This document shows, one piece after another, positions 11,063 through 21,829 of a stretch of 64,000 nt of DNA. The stretch is from Dromiciops gliroides (taxonomy: Eukaryota; Chordata; Mammalia; Microbiotheria; Microbiotheriidae). The position numbers and the translations under genes were made by a program. Location of the stretch: positions 2,501 through 66,500 of the forward strand of contig NC_057863.1 in assembly GCF_019393635.1 (NCBI RefSeq). The letters run 5' to 3'. The notes beneath the pieces were generated by a model. It saw nothing but the letters and a program-made list of their open reading frames with translations. It was not told the DNA's origin and ran no database searches. How positions within the stretch are numbered: position 1 is the stretch's first letter; the number at the start of each line of letters is the position of its first letter.

Positions 11063-12183
11063 TATTTGAAAATCCAACAATCACCTCCTGAAAGAGATAC
11101 CAAAATTAAAACTTCAAGGAATGTTGGAGCCAAATTCCACGATTATCACTTGATGAAGAAAATACAGCAAGCAGCCAGAATGAAACAATTTAAATATCAT
11201 GGAGCCACAATCAGCATTACACAGGACCTAAAATTTGATATTTTGGAAGGCAAAGGAGCTTGGCTTGCAACCAGGAATCAACTACCAAGCAAAACTGAGC
11301 ATAATCTTTCAGAGGAAAAGATGAACATTCATTGAAATAAAGGACTTTGAAACTTTCCTGATGAAAAGACCATAACTAAACAAAAAATTGGATCTTCAAA
11401 TACAAGGCTCAAGAAAAGCATAAAAAGGTAAACTGGAAAAAAAAAACACATGTTATTCAATAAGGTTAAACTCTTTCCACATCCCTACATGGGAAGATAA
11501 TATTTATAACTCTTGAGAACTGAATATCTATTAGGACATATAGAAGGAGTATACATAGATGAAGGATGTGGGTATAAATTGAATTTGATGGGACAACATT
11601 AAAAAAATTAAGGAGTGAAAAAAAGGATTGTACTTGGAGAAGAGGGGAGGCAGATTGGGCTAAAGTATATCAAGTAAGGAAGGGAAAAGGACATATTAAG
11701 AAAGAGGGAAAGAATGTGAGTGAGCATTGTTTGAACCTTGCTCTCCTTGGATTTGCCTCAAAGGAAATAACATACACACTCCTTTGGGTAAATAAATTTA
11801 TCTTACCCTATAGGGATATAGAAGGGGAAAGGAGAAAGAAAAAGGGAGACACTGATAGAAGGGAGGGCAGAAATAGGAGGAGAAGGGGGAAAAGGGAGGG
11901 GGGCTGATAGAAGGAAGGGCAGATTGAGGAAGGCAGTGGTCAGAAGCAAAACACTGGTGAGTAGGGACAGGGTAAAAAGAGAGAGAAAAATGTAATATGG
12001 GGAAAAATAGGATGGAGGGAAATACATAGTTTGTAATCACAACTATGAATGTGAATTGGATGAACTCACCCATAAAACAGAAGCAGATATTAGAGTGGAT
12101 TAAAAACCAGAATCCTACAATATGTTGTTTACAAGAAACACATCTAAAGCAGAATGATATACACAATGTAAAAGGCTGGAGCA

Positions 12184-12338
12184 GGGGGCAGCTAGTTGGT
12201 GCAGTAGAAAAAGCACCAGCCCTGGATTCAGAAGGACCTGAGTTCAAATCCGACCTCAGACACTGACACTTACTATCTGTGTGACCCTGGGCAAGTCACT
12301 TAACCCTCATTGCTGCCTTCCCCTTCCCGCAAAGAAAA
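12184..12338 (+). mobile_element. tRNA-derived SINE in L1 ORF2
   Basis: Head GGGGGCAGCTAGTTGGTGCA, then the usual body. It splits the endonuclease-coding part of the L1. The related L1 at 20,980 lacks it, so it inserted after those two L1 segments separated. Confidence 0.88.
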
Positions 12339-12532
12339 GGCTTGATCAGAATGTATTATGCTTCAGCTGAAGTAAAAAAAAAAAAACCAAAAACAAAAAA
12401 ACAGGGTAGCAATACTTACCTCAGACAAAACAAAAGCAAAAATAGATCTCATTAAAAGAGATAAGGAAGAAAACTGAAACTTTCTAAAAGGTACCCAACC
12501 CAATGAAGTAATATCAATATTAAAACATATAT

Positions 12533-12685
12533 GGGGGCAGCTAGGTCGCTCAGTGGATAAAGCACTGGCCCTGGATTCAGGAGGACCTGAGTTCAAATCC
12601 TGCCTCAGACCCTCGACACTTAATAGCTGTGTGACCCTGGGCAAGTCATTTATCCCTCACTGCCCCACCAAAAAACAAAAAAAAA
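12533..12685 (+). mobile_element. tRNA-derived SINE in L1 ORF2
   Basis: A complete SINE flanked by AAACATATAT-type repeats (about 12522 and 12685). It is absent from the related L1 at 21,163. Confidence 0.9.
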
Positions 12686-13801
12686 CATATATGCACCAAG
12701 TGGAATAGCATACAAATTGTTACAAGTTAAGTGACTTACAGGAAGAAATACACAGCAAAACTATACTAGTAAGGGACCTCAACTGTCCCTTCTCAGAACT
12801 AGATAAGTCTAACCACAAAATAAACAAGAAGGAAATTAAGGAAGTAAATAACATCTTTAAAAAGTTAGATATGATCCACCTGTGGAGAAAACCGAATGGG
12901 AATAGAAAGCAATATACCTTTTGCTCAATGATACATGGCACCTAAAAAGAAATTGGACATGTATTAGGGCATGAAAACCTCAGTCAAATGCAGAAAGGCA
13001 GAATTAATAAATGCATCTTGGTCATATCATGATGCAATGAAATTTACCTATATTAAGGGTTATGGAAAGATAGTCTAAAAATTAATTGGAAACAAAGTAA
13101 TCGCATCCTAAAGAATAAGTGGGTCAAGCAACAAAGCATAGAAGCAATCAGTAATTTCATCCAAAAGAATAACAATAATGAGACAACATACCAAAACTTA
13201 TGGGATGCAGTCAAAGTAGTTGATTGAGGAAATTTTAAATCTCTAAATGCTTCCATGAATAGAGAAAGAGATCAATGAATTTGGCATGAAACCAAAAAAG
13301 CTAGAAAGAGAATTAAAAATCCCCGATTAAATACCAAATTGGAATTCTGAAAATCAAAGGAGGGTGATAAAATAGAAAGCAAGAAAATGGTTGACTTAAT
13401 AAATAAAACTAAGACTTGGTTTTATGAAAAAAATAATAAAATAGATAAACCTTTGGTGAATTTGATTAAAAAACAGAAAGAAAACCAAAATGAAAGGGTG
13501 AATTCACCACCATTTAAAAGGAACTTAAAGCAATAATTAGGAGCCAATTTGCCCAACTGTATGCCAATAAATCTGACAATCTAAAGGAAATGGAAGAATA
13601 TTTACAAAAATATAAATTGCCCAGATTAGCAGAAGAGAAAATACTTGAATAAACCCATTTTAGAAAAAGAAATTGGACAAGCCATCAATGAAGTTCCTAA
13701 GAAAAAATCTGCAGGGCCAGATGGATTTTCAAGTGAATCCTAAACATTTAAAGAACTATTTATTCCAATGCTATGTAAACAATTTGAAAAAATAGGAGGA
13801 G

Positions 13802-13974
13802 TGGGCAGCTAGGTGGCCCAGTGGATAAAGTACCAGCCCTGAATTCAGGAGGACTGACTTCAAATCTGGCCTCAGACACTTGACACATACTAGCTGTGTG
13901 ACCCTGGGCAAGTCACTTAACCCTCACTGCCCAGCAAAACAAAATAAAATAAAATGTATGTATGTATATGTATA

Positions 13975-14020
<46 letters not shown>
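13802..14020 (+). mobile_element. tRNA-derived SINE with a TG/TA microsatellite tail
   Basis: The SINE body ends near 13940. Its tail has grown into AAAATAAAATAAAATG, then TATG/TG repeats, then about 20 TA units to 14020. Confidence 0.9.
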
Positions 14021-14022
<2 letters not shown>

Positions 14023-14655
14023 AATTCTAGCAAATTCCTTCTGTGACACATATATGGTACTGATACCTAAACCAGGAAGAACCAAAACAGAGGAGAAAGA
14101 ACTTTAAAGAACAATATCCCTAATAAATATTGATGTAAACATTTTAAATAAAATATTAGCAAAGAGATTATAGCAATTTATCACAAGGATTATACACTGT
14201 GAATGGGTGGCATTTATACGAGAATTGCAGGGCTGATTCAATATTATGAAAACCATCAACTTAATCGACCACATCAAAGACATGATCTCTAGGTAATAAA
14301 GACTAATAAGTGGTCCCTCTTGTCAGTCACTGGTAAAGAGGGGAAACTTAAAAACAAACAGAAGAGGGCAGCACTGGTGAGGACGTGGGGGGGGGGGCGG
14401 GGTTGGGGGAGGGCAATGCTCAAAATACCAGGGTGCCAATGAATCAACTTAAAACAGAGAAGATGAGAGCGGGGCAGGGTGGTTACTACTTTATTCAATA
14501 CCATACCCATTTTTTAAAAAATTTTACCATGACTATTTTTGTAAAGAAATGGGTGCATAAGTAAGGAATTGCCTGCTTTGTAGACAATCTCCTAGGTCTA
14601 TGGAAATGGCCTGGATAGCTGATGTTGGTCATTGCTGAGGATGGACTGGACTTAC

Positions 14656-14688
14656 CTGGGCTGGGGGTCTGCTGCTCCCAGGGGCCAT
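14656..14688 (-). CDS. Gene A1, first coding exon (start codon)
   Basis: The 33 coding bases read MAPGSSRPPAQ and end at a donor GTAAGTCC (from 14655). The exon itself starts at 14700, after the acceptor CTACCTACACAG, giving 12 bases of 5' UTR. It joins in phase 0 to the KRAB-A exon to give PPAQ-EMVTF. Short MP/MA leader exons like this are usual in KRAB-ZNF genes; gene B has MPPVLLTARTPQ. The A2 copy at 63306-63338 encodes the same eleven residues. Confidence 0.85.
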
Positions 14689-14700
14689 GCTCTCTCAATC

Positions 14701-15100
14701 CTGTGTAGGTAGCAAAGTAACCAAAGTGACTCCATTTTGTAAAATTTCTCCTATCTACCTCAGGAACCTGCTTCCCCCACCCTTTATGGCCCCACCAATG
14801 CAGCCAACAGCCAAACTCTCACTAACAGATGGAATGTTTTAATTCTATGCCTTTCCAATAACCATGAGACAGTAAGGAGCCACCTGGAAAGTCCCTCCCC
14901 ACTTCTTTGAGCTCAGCACAGAAAAGCCCCTCTCCCCCACCCCATAATCTTAATCCCATGCTGACTGCTCCTGGGCTCATACTCTGGGGGATGGCTATCT
15001 GTACTACCTAATAATAAAACTCATTTCCCTCCCGGTTGGTGTCTGCACTTGAACCAATACCTGCTTGGGGCTGACCTAGGTCCTCTGCAGACTGAGCTGG
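14701..15100. other. A1 intron 1 end, LTR-like piece
   Basis: The stretch near 14940-15060 has an AATAATAAAACTCATTTCCC word and then GGTTGGTGTCTGCACTTGAA, which resembles the end of a retroviral LTR. It is duplicated at 24,205-24,360 along with its flank. I cannot find both ends, so I do not call an element. Confidence 0.3.
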
Positions 15101-16520
15101 GGAGGGAGAAGGATCCCAGAGAAGGAGAGGTCTTTCCTCTCCTTTTCTAGGCAGGAGGCTGGCCTATGGGGATTTACAGAGAGTGAGGTCTCAGAAATTA
15201 CAAGGCCCAGGCCCTGCCTACAGAGGACATAAGGCAGCCTACAGAAAGAAGGCAGGTTCAGGGAGGGTCAGGCTTGCAAATGAAGATGGTCTGAAAAAGA
15301 AGAGGACTCCCTTCCCTCTCTTACTCCCCTTATTCTCCCCCCCCCCACTCTTTGAATCCTTCTACAGAGACCCAAGAGGCAGAAGAGGCTCACCTCTACA
15401 TAGGATGAGACCAGCCAGAGCCTCAATGACCCCTGAGTCACAGCTCTCCATCCAACTGGTATTCTGCCCTCCCAGCATCCCCTCTCCCCAACTAACACAC
15501 GAGCATCATTTAGACAATAGACTGCTTGATCTAGGAGGGAGGGAAGATAGGGAAACTTGAAAGGGAGGGCTCTGGAATGGATCTGCCAGGGAATGACCAG
15601 AGGAAGTCTGAGACTGGGAGACAAAACCCAGTCTGGGGTTCAGCCCCTTGTAGGGCACCTGAGAGCTCTGAGAGAAGTGGGGGCAGGCAAACAGGAGGGC
15701 TGGGGCAGTGAAGCAGAGGGAGGGTCTGGGAGGTATAGCTCAGGAAGGTCAGGGACACTGGAGTGACAGAATGGTTCCAGGGGGACAGCTGAGCCTGGAA
15801 AAGCGAGATGACTCTGTCCTGAGGTGTAAATAGGTACCAGGGAGGACTCCGGGGGAGCCTCTGGTAGTCCTCAGAATCCCTCAAGGGAGCCAAAAGCCTG
15901 GGATCTGAGAGGGAACCAGCCAAAGAGCCACGGATTCAGATAAAGGGAGCCAAGAATGCCTTGGTTCCTGCATCCAAGGCGGGGTCTGGGGACAGGAAGG
16001 CAGGCCGTGTGGATCCTGACAGGGGGCCGGGTCTGAAGGCAGAACAACTGAATATGTAACCAAGAGGTGGGGGCAGGGAGAAAGGACACCCGAGTCCTGC
16101 TGGGAAGGCTTGAAGCCGGATACCTGGATCCCCATGGGCAAAGTCTGAAGTTTGGGAGAGTGGGATCTCAGGAGGGTCGGCCAGGATATTTAGGAAATGA
16201 TTGGGAGCCTGAAAAAGGTATAGGGGAGGTGGTCCAGGAGCCAGGCCTGGGAGGGCTTCTGCTTCTGGCAGACCTGGAGGATGAGACCCAATGGCAAGGA
16301 CAGGCAGCAAAAGCCAGGATGTGTGTGCGTGCCCTAGCTCGGACCTACCTGGGATCTGCAAGCACAGAGCTGGCTTCTGGAAGGCAGAGCGTTTGCAGCT
16401 CACAGACTTCCGGTTTCCCATCAGCCCACTCCGGAAGGCTCTTCCTAGTCCCAAGTGAACCACCCTATCCAGGCCCTGAGGCCCTCATGAGGGTTGAGCC
16501 CTTTCCTCCAATCAACAGGC
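15100..16520 (-). promoter_or_regulatory. Presumed 5' end of A1: noncoding exon and promoter
   Basis: A likely noncoding first exon ends at 16349 with the donor GTAGGTCCGAG (from 16348). Above it on the minus strand lies an ETS site ACCGGAAGT (complement at 16406-16413). There is no clear TATA box, as is usual for KRAB-ZNF genes. The block from 15,000 to 16,500 is repeated at 24,330-25,830 at about 90% by eye. In that copy the donor is kept but the ETS core is changed. The exon start is not known, and transcription is inferred from position and motifs only. Confidence 0.45.
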
Positions 16521-17214
16521 TCAAGGACTCTGACTGCCTCTCCTCCCTAAGCCCTGCCCCGCATCGCTTAGAATGCTTTCACCGCAATGATCCCTTCTTC
16601 CGCCTTAAACTCCGCCCAGGCCTCCAAACTCCACTCCCATGCTCAAACTCCACCTGGGGCACCACCCACCAGGCTGGTCATCTCTGAGGGCTCCTCCTCT
16701 CCAGTGCAGACACCACCTCCCTCCCTCCCTCCCAGACTCGACTCCTCCTCCTTCAGAGCAGAAAGACAGTCAGGATACAACTGCAGGTCCAGACTTAATC
16801 TCCGCAAGTAAATCAGACCTTGATGCAAAATACACTGAGGGGCATAAGAATAAGAAGTAACTGTGATTGCATCAGAATTACTCTATTCTTCCCTGAATGC
16901 ATATAGAGTGTCAAACTGATAAATGGATGAAGTAATTTTTCTATGTAAGATAGTTCAGAAATACAGTGAGCTGAATTGATGTCATTTGGTAATTTTGTTT
17001 CATTTTAAATCTATAACATTAATGTTATTAATATGCTTCTAACTTTCTCCTATCAAAATGTTTGTGAAATGATTATTGTATAAGAAATGTTGTAATTTGA
17101 AAAAACATTTCTAGAGGGTGATATAATTATGTGAGAAATAATTGTTAATGATCAATATCTTCGGGGGACCCAGTTTTCTTTCCTTTCTTATTCCTTTCTC
17201 CCCCTTCCCCTACT
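16521..17214. other. Region upstream of A1, nothing recognised
   Basis: Moderately GC-rich up to about 16,800, then AT-rich. I see no gene, repeat family or clear motif. Confidence 0.5.
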
Positions 17215-17915
17215 CCAAAATCCAATTCTCCTTGATTCAACCATTCTGGAGAGCAATTTGGAACGATGCCCAACGAGCTATAGAATTGTGCATACTCATT
17301 GATCCAGCAATACCACTACTTGGTTTATTTCCCAAAGACATCCCTAAAAAGAGAAAAAGACCTCTTTGTACAAAAATGTTTATACCAGCTCTTTTTGTGG
17401 TGGCTAAAAATTGGAAATCAAAAGTATCCCCATCAATCAAGGAATGGCTAAACAAACTGTGGTATATGATGGTAATGGAATATTACTGTGCAGTAAGAAA
17501 TGACAAACAGGATGACTTCAAAAAAGCTTTAAAAAACATGTATGAAATGATATATTGGGAAGTGAGCAAAACCAAGAGTACACTGTACACAGAGGAAGCA
17601 ATATTATTCGATGAAGAACTATGAATGACTTTACTATTCTCAACAATACAATAATCCAAGACAATCCCAAAATTATATTGATGAAACATACTATCCACCT
17701 CCAAAGAAAGAACTGATACTGATGGAAAAAACTGAAGCATGGTATTTTTCACATTCTTTCATTAAGTGCCAAATATGTTGATGTTTTGCATGATGATATA
17801 TGTATAACCAATATCAGATTGTTTGTTACCTTGGAAAGGGGGGAGGGGAGGGAGGGAAGGAGGGATAGAGAAAGGAACAGAAAAATATAAATAAAAATGT
17901 TTAATCTGAAAAAAA
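17215..17915 (+). mobile_element. L1 ORF2 C-terminus and 3' UTR
   Basis: The frame 17,228-17,624 reads the end of L1 ORF2 (DPAIPLLGLFPKDIPKK, CTKMFIPALFVVAKNWK, IKEWLNKLWYMMVMEYY). It then runs into the 3' UTR with ATATCAGATTGTTTGTTACC and GGGAGGGGAGGGAGGG. The element is 5'-truncated. DPAIPLLGxYPKD also ends human L1 ORF2, which supports the L1 assignment. Confidence 0.85.
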
Positions 17916-18486
17916 AGGTGGGGGAGTGATGTGCTGGGAAGGGTACAAGATATATATATGTATCTATATACACACATAAATATATATGTTAAGCATATAT
18001 GAGTTATTTGTCTTATTTATATAATTAAACAAATTGGTCATATGTTATTTATATATATTGACACATATATGTTATTTATAAAACATTTACCTGTATTAAA
18101 AAAACTGCCTGTTTATTTTTTAAAAAAAGGAATAGGAAGGATTTAAAATACTAAGTTACATGTAATAGAATATATATAAGCTTATCTAAATATAATAATG
18201 TAGAAAATATACATTATATATGCCATATATGTGTGTATATATATTATATCTATGCTTGATATATGTATAAAATTTAATTATATATAACCAAAAAGTTTTT
18301 TTTAAAAAAAGAAAGTAAGATTAATTTGGGTCATACCACTACTAGGTCTATATCCAAAGAGATTTAAAAAAAAAAAAGGCTCTGAAGGCCCTATCAATAT
18401 TTATACTTAGACACTGTTAGCCTTCTTGGAAGAGCTCAAAAAGGATTTTAAACATCAAATTAATTAATTAATTAATTAATTAAATA
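17916..18486. repeat. AT-rich low-complexity stretch
   Basis: TATA/TATATG-rich sequence with many short palindromes, ending in ATTAATTAATTAATTAATTA (about 18,459-18,484). No gene is seen. Confidence 0.7.
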
Positions 18487-18562
18487 AGAGGCAGCTAGGT
18501 GGCACATTAGATAAAGCACAGGCCCTGGATTCAAGAGGACCTGAGTTCAAATCTGGCCTTTA
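18487..18562 (+). mobile_element. Partial tRNA-derived SINE
   Basis: Only the 5' half is present (GGCAGCTAGGTGGCACATTA to GAGTTCAAATCTGGCC). It is cut off at an L1 fragment. Confidence 0.85.
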
Positions 18563-19515
18563 AAGCATCTCTGTCTTTAGAGAAGTAAATCATATGTCTC
18601 TAAAGGGTGGGGAAAATCTCACTCACAGCTACCACCTCACACGTATCAGATTGGCTAATATGACAAAAAAGGAAAGTAATAAATGTTATAAAAGCTGTGG
18701 GAAAATGGGAAGACTAATGCATTGTTGGTGGAGCTGTGAACTGATCCAACCATTCTGGAGAGCAATTTGGAACTATGCCCAAAAGGCTATGGGACTATGC
18801 ATACCCTGTGACCCAGTAATACTACTACTAGGTCTATATCCCGAAGATATAATAGAAGAGGGGAAAGAATCCACATGTACAATTGATGGCCATTCCATCC
18901 ATTTCCAATTCTTTCCCACCACAAAGAGAGTGGCTATAAATCTTTTTGTACATGTGGCAAAGAATTGGAAATGGATGGAATGGCCATCAATTGGGGAATG
19001 GCTAAACAAGTTGTGGTATATGAATGTAATGGAATACTAATTTGCTGTAAGAAAATTTCAGAGAAATTTGGAAGGACTTACAGGAACTGATGCTGAGTGA
19101 GATGAGCAGAACCAGAACATTGTGTACACTAACAGCAACATGATGTGATGATCAACAGTAGTGCCATGATCCAAAACAATTTCAAAGAACTCATGATAGA
19201 AAATGTTCTCCACATCCAGAAAAAAGAACTATGGATTCTGAATGCAGATTGACCTGTACTGTTTCTACTTTTTAGGTGTTTTTTTTTTTGAGGTTTTTCC
19301 CTTGTGTTCTGATTCTTCTTTCCCAATATAACTATTGCAAAAATATGTTTAATGTGATTGTACATATATAACCTATATCAGATTTCTTTCCATTTTGGGG
19401 AGGTAGGAGGGAAGGGAGGGTGAGAGGAAAATCTGGAACTAAAAATCCTATGAAAACAAATGTTGAAAAGTATCTTTACATGTAACTGGAAAATACTGAA
19501 ATACTTTTATGTTAA
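18563..19515 (+). mobile_element. L1 ORF2 C-terminus and 3' UTR
   Basis: The frame from about 18,594 reads LTHSYHLTRIRLANMTKK, GRLMHCWWSCELIQPFWRAI and GLYPEDIIEEGKES, the last part of L1 ORF2. The 3' UTR follows with GCAGAACCAGAACATTGTG, ATAACCTATATCAGATTTC and TACATGTAACTGGAAAATAC. A 35-base inverted duplication disturbs the frame at 18,871-18,993. Confidence 0.87.
18871..18993. repeat. Perfect inverted repeat inside an L1 remnant
   Basis: Bases 18880-18914 are the exact reverse complement of 18959-18993 (35 bases each, core GGCCATTCCATCCATTTCC), with 44 bases between. A further 10-base pair, CCACATGTAC at 18871-18880 and GTACATGTGG at 18948-18957, lies beside it. Related L1 ends show only the right-hand arm, so the left arm looks like a local inverted copy made during replication or repair. 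Confidence 0.9.
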
Positions 19516-19519
19516 AAAA

Positions 19520-21484
19520 AATACAATTGTCCAAATGGGAAAGGAGGAATAAAAGCTCACTGAAGAAAATAATTCCTTGAAAATTAGAATTGGACAGGTA
19601 GAAGCCAATGACCTCATGAGGTATCAGAAAGCAGTCAAACAGAATCAAAAGAATGAAAAAATAGAAAATGGAAAACATCTCATCAGAAAAACCACTGACC
19701 TGTAAGATAGATTTCAGAGAGATAATTTAAGAATTATTGGCATACCTGAAGGCCATGACTTAAAAAAAAAAAAAAGAGCCTAGACAGCATACTTCAAGAA
19801 ATTTACAAGAACTAAAAGAATCCACCAATAACCTCCTGAAAGAGATCCCAAAGTGAAAACTTCAAGGAATGTTGTAGCCATATTCCAGGATTATCACTTG
19901 AAGGAGAAAATACAACAAGCAGCCAGAAAGGAACAATTTAAATATCATGGAGCCACAATCAGCATTACACAGGACCTGGAAACTTCAACATTAAAGGACT
20001 GGAGGAACTGGAATATGATATTTTGGAAGGCAAAGGAGCTTGGCTTGCAACCAGGAATCAACTACCAAGCAAAACTGAGCATAATCTTTCAGAGGAAAAG
20101 ATGGACACTCATTGAAATAGGGGACTTTGAAACTTTCCTGATAAAAAGACCATAACTAAACAGAAAATTGGATCTTCAAATACAAGGCTCAAGAGAAGCA
20201 TAAAAAAGGTAAACTGGAAAAAAAAAACCATGTTATTCAATAAGGTTAAACTCTTTCCACATCCCTACATGGGAAAATAATATTTATAACTCTTGAGAAC
20301 TGAATATCTATTAGGACATATAGAAGGAGTATACATAGACAGAGGATGTGGGTATAAGTTGAATTTGATGTGACATTAAAAAAATTAAGGGGTAAAAAAA
20401 AAGGATTGTACTTGGAGAAGAGGGAAGGAGAGACTATTTGGGCTAAATTATATCACTTGAAGAGGCCAAAAAAACTCCAACATATGACAATAAAGGGAAA
20501 GAACAAGTGTGAGCACTTTTTGAAACTTGCTCTCCTTGGATTTGCCTCAGAGGGAATATCATACACACTCACTTGGGTAAATAAATTAATCTTATTCTAT
20601 AGGGAAGTAGAAGGGTAAGGGGGAAAGAAAAAGGGGGACACTGATAGAAAGAAGGCCAGAAGTAGGAGGGAAAAGGGGGAAAGGGGGGAAAAGAGAGGGG
20701 GCTGATAGAAGGAAGGGAAGATTGAGAGAGACAGTGGTCAGAAGCAAAACACTAGTGAGGAGGGACAGGGTGAAAGGAGAGAGAAAAATGAAAACTGGGG
20801 GGAAATAGGATGGAGGTAAATACATAGTTTGTAATCATAGCTGTGAATGAGAATTGGATAAACTCACCCATAAAACAGAAGCAGATAGTAGAATGGATTA
20901 AAAACCAGAATCTTACAATATGTTGTTTATAAGAAATACATGTTAAGCAGAGCAATACACGCAATGTAAAAGGCCAGAGCAGAATATATTATGCTTCAGC
21001 TGAAGTAAAAAAAAAAAACCCAACAACAACAAAAACACAGAGGTAGCAATCCTTATCTCAGACAAAGCAAAAGCAAGAATAGATCTCATTAAAAGAGATA
21101 AGGAAGGAAACTACAACTTGCTAAAAGGTACCAAACACAATAAAGTAATATCAATATTAAAACATATATGCACCAAGTGGAATAGCATACAAATTCTTAG
21201 AAGTTAAGTGACTTACAGGAAGAAATACACAGCAAAACTATACTAGTAAGGGACTTCAACCTTCCCTTCTCAGAACTAGATAAACCTAACCACAAAATAA
21301 ACAAGAAGGAAATTAAGGAAGTAAATAGCATCTTTAAAAAGTTAGATATGGGGGCAGCTAGGTGGCGTAGTGGATAGAGCACCAGCCCTGGAGTCAGGAG
21401 TACCTGAGTTCAAATCCGGCCTCAGACACTTAACATTTACTAGCTGTGTGACCCTGGGCAAGTCACTTAACCCCAACTGCCTCA

Positions 21485-21518
<34 letters not shown>

Positions 21519-21700
21519 TAGATATGATCGACCTGTGGAGAAAACCGAATGGGGATAGAAAGCAATATACCTTTTGCTCAATGGTACATGGCACCTAAAA
21601 AGAAATTGGACATGTATTAGGGCATGAAAACCTCAGTCAAATGCAGAAAGGCAGAATTAATAAATGCATCTTGGTCATATCATGATGCAGTGAGCCTAGG
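19520..21700 (+). mobile_element. L1 fragment: ORF1 C-terminal half to ORF2 start
   Basis: A frame at 19,853-20,155 reads the L1 ORF1 C-terminal domain (QDYHLKEKIQQAARKEQ, YHGATISITQDLETSTLKD, WKAKELGLQPGINYQAKL). The linker and ORF2 start (near 20,846) follow. It stays close to the L1 at 11.1-13.0 kb (about 93-95% by eye, with shared small features) and less close to the one at 59.2 kb. Confidence 0.85.
21351..21516 (+). mobile_element. tRNA-derived SINE with long poly-A tail
   Basis: A full SINE whose tail is about 30 A residues. GTTAGATATG precedes it and GTAGATATGAT follows, consistent with a target duplication. The related L1 at 12,870 lacks it. The long pure A tail suggests a young insertion. 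Confidence 0.93.
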
Positions 21701-21829
21701 TAGACAGTAACCAGGGACCATTAACCATTAATAGCCATTAATACTTCTAGATGCCAGGAAACTGTACCTAGAAACCAGTTCTTTTTGTTGTTTGTTTATT
21801 CATTCATTCACTCATTCATTCATTTCCTT

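Larger units (their letters stand above)
11063..14285 (+). mobile_element. L1 fragment: ORF1 end, linker, ORF2 start
   Basis: The fragment opens in the C-terminal domain of L1 ORF1 (frame 11066-11335, with KIQQAARMKQFKYHGATISI). A purine-rich linker follows, then the ORF2 start near 12045 (NVNWMNSPIKQKQILEWI and ICCLQETHLKQNDIH), which is the apurinic endonuclease domain. Beyond that ORF2 continues in broken frames into the reverse-transcriptase region (AGPDGF-like sequence near 13710). SINEs split it at 12184, 12533 and 13802, and no 3' UTR is present. A closely similar L1 segment lies at 19,520-21,700, and a more diverged one at 59,250-60,620 in the A2 unit. Confidence 0.85.

Noticed and set aside
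15183-16463. Several open frames of 70-206 codons on both strands in the A1 promoter block
   Set aside because: They are GC-rich chance frames. The matching block at 24.2-25.8 kb does not keep the same frames.
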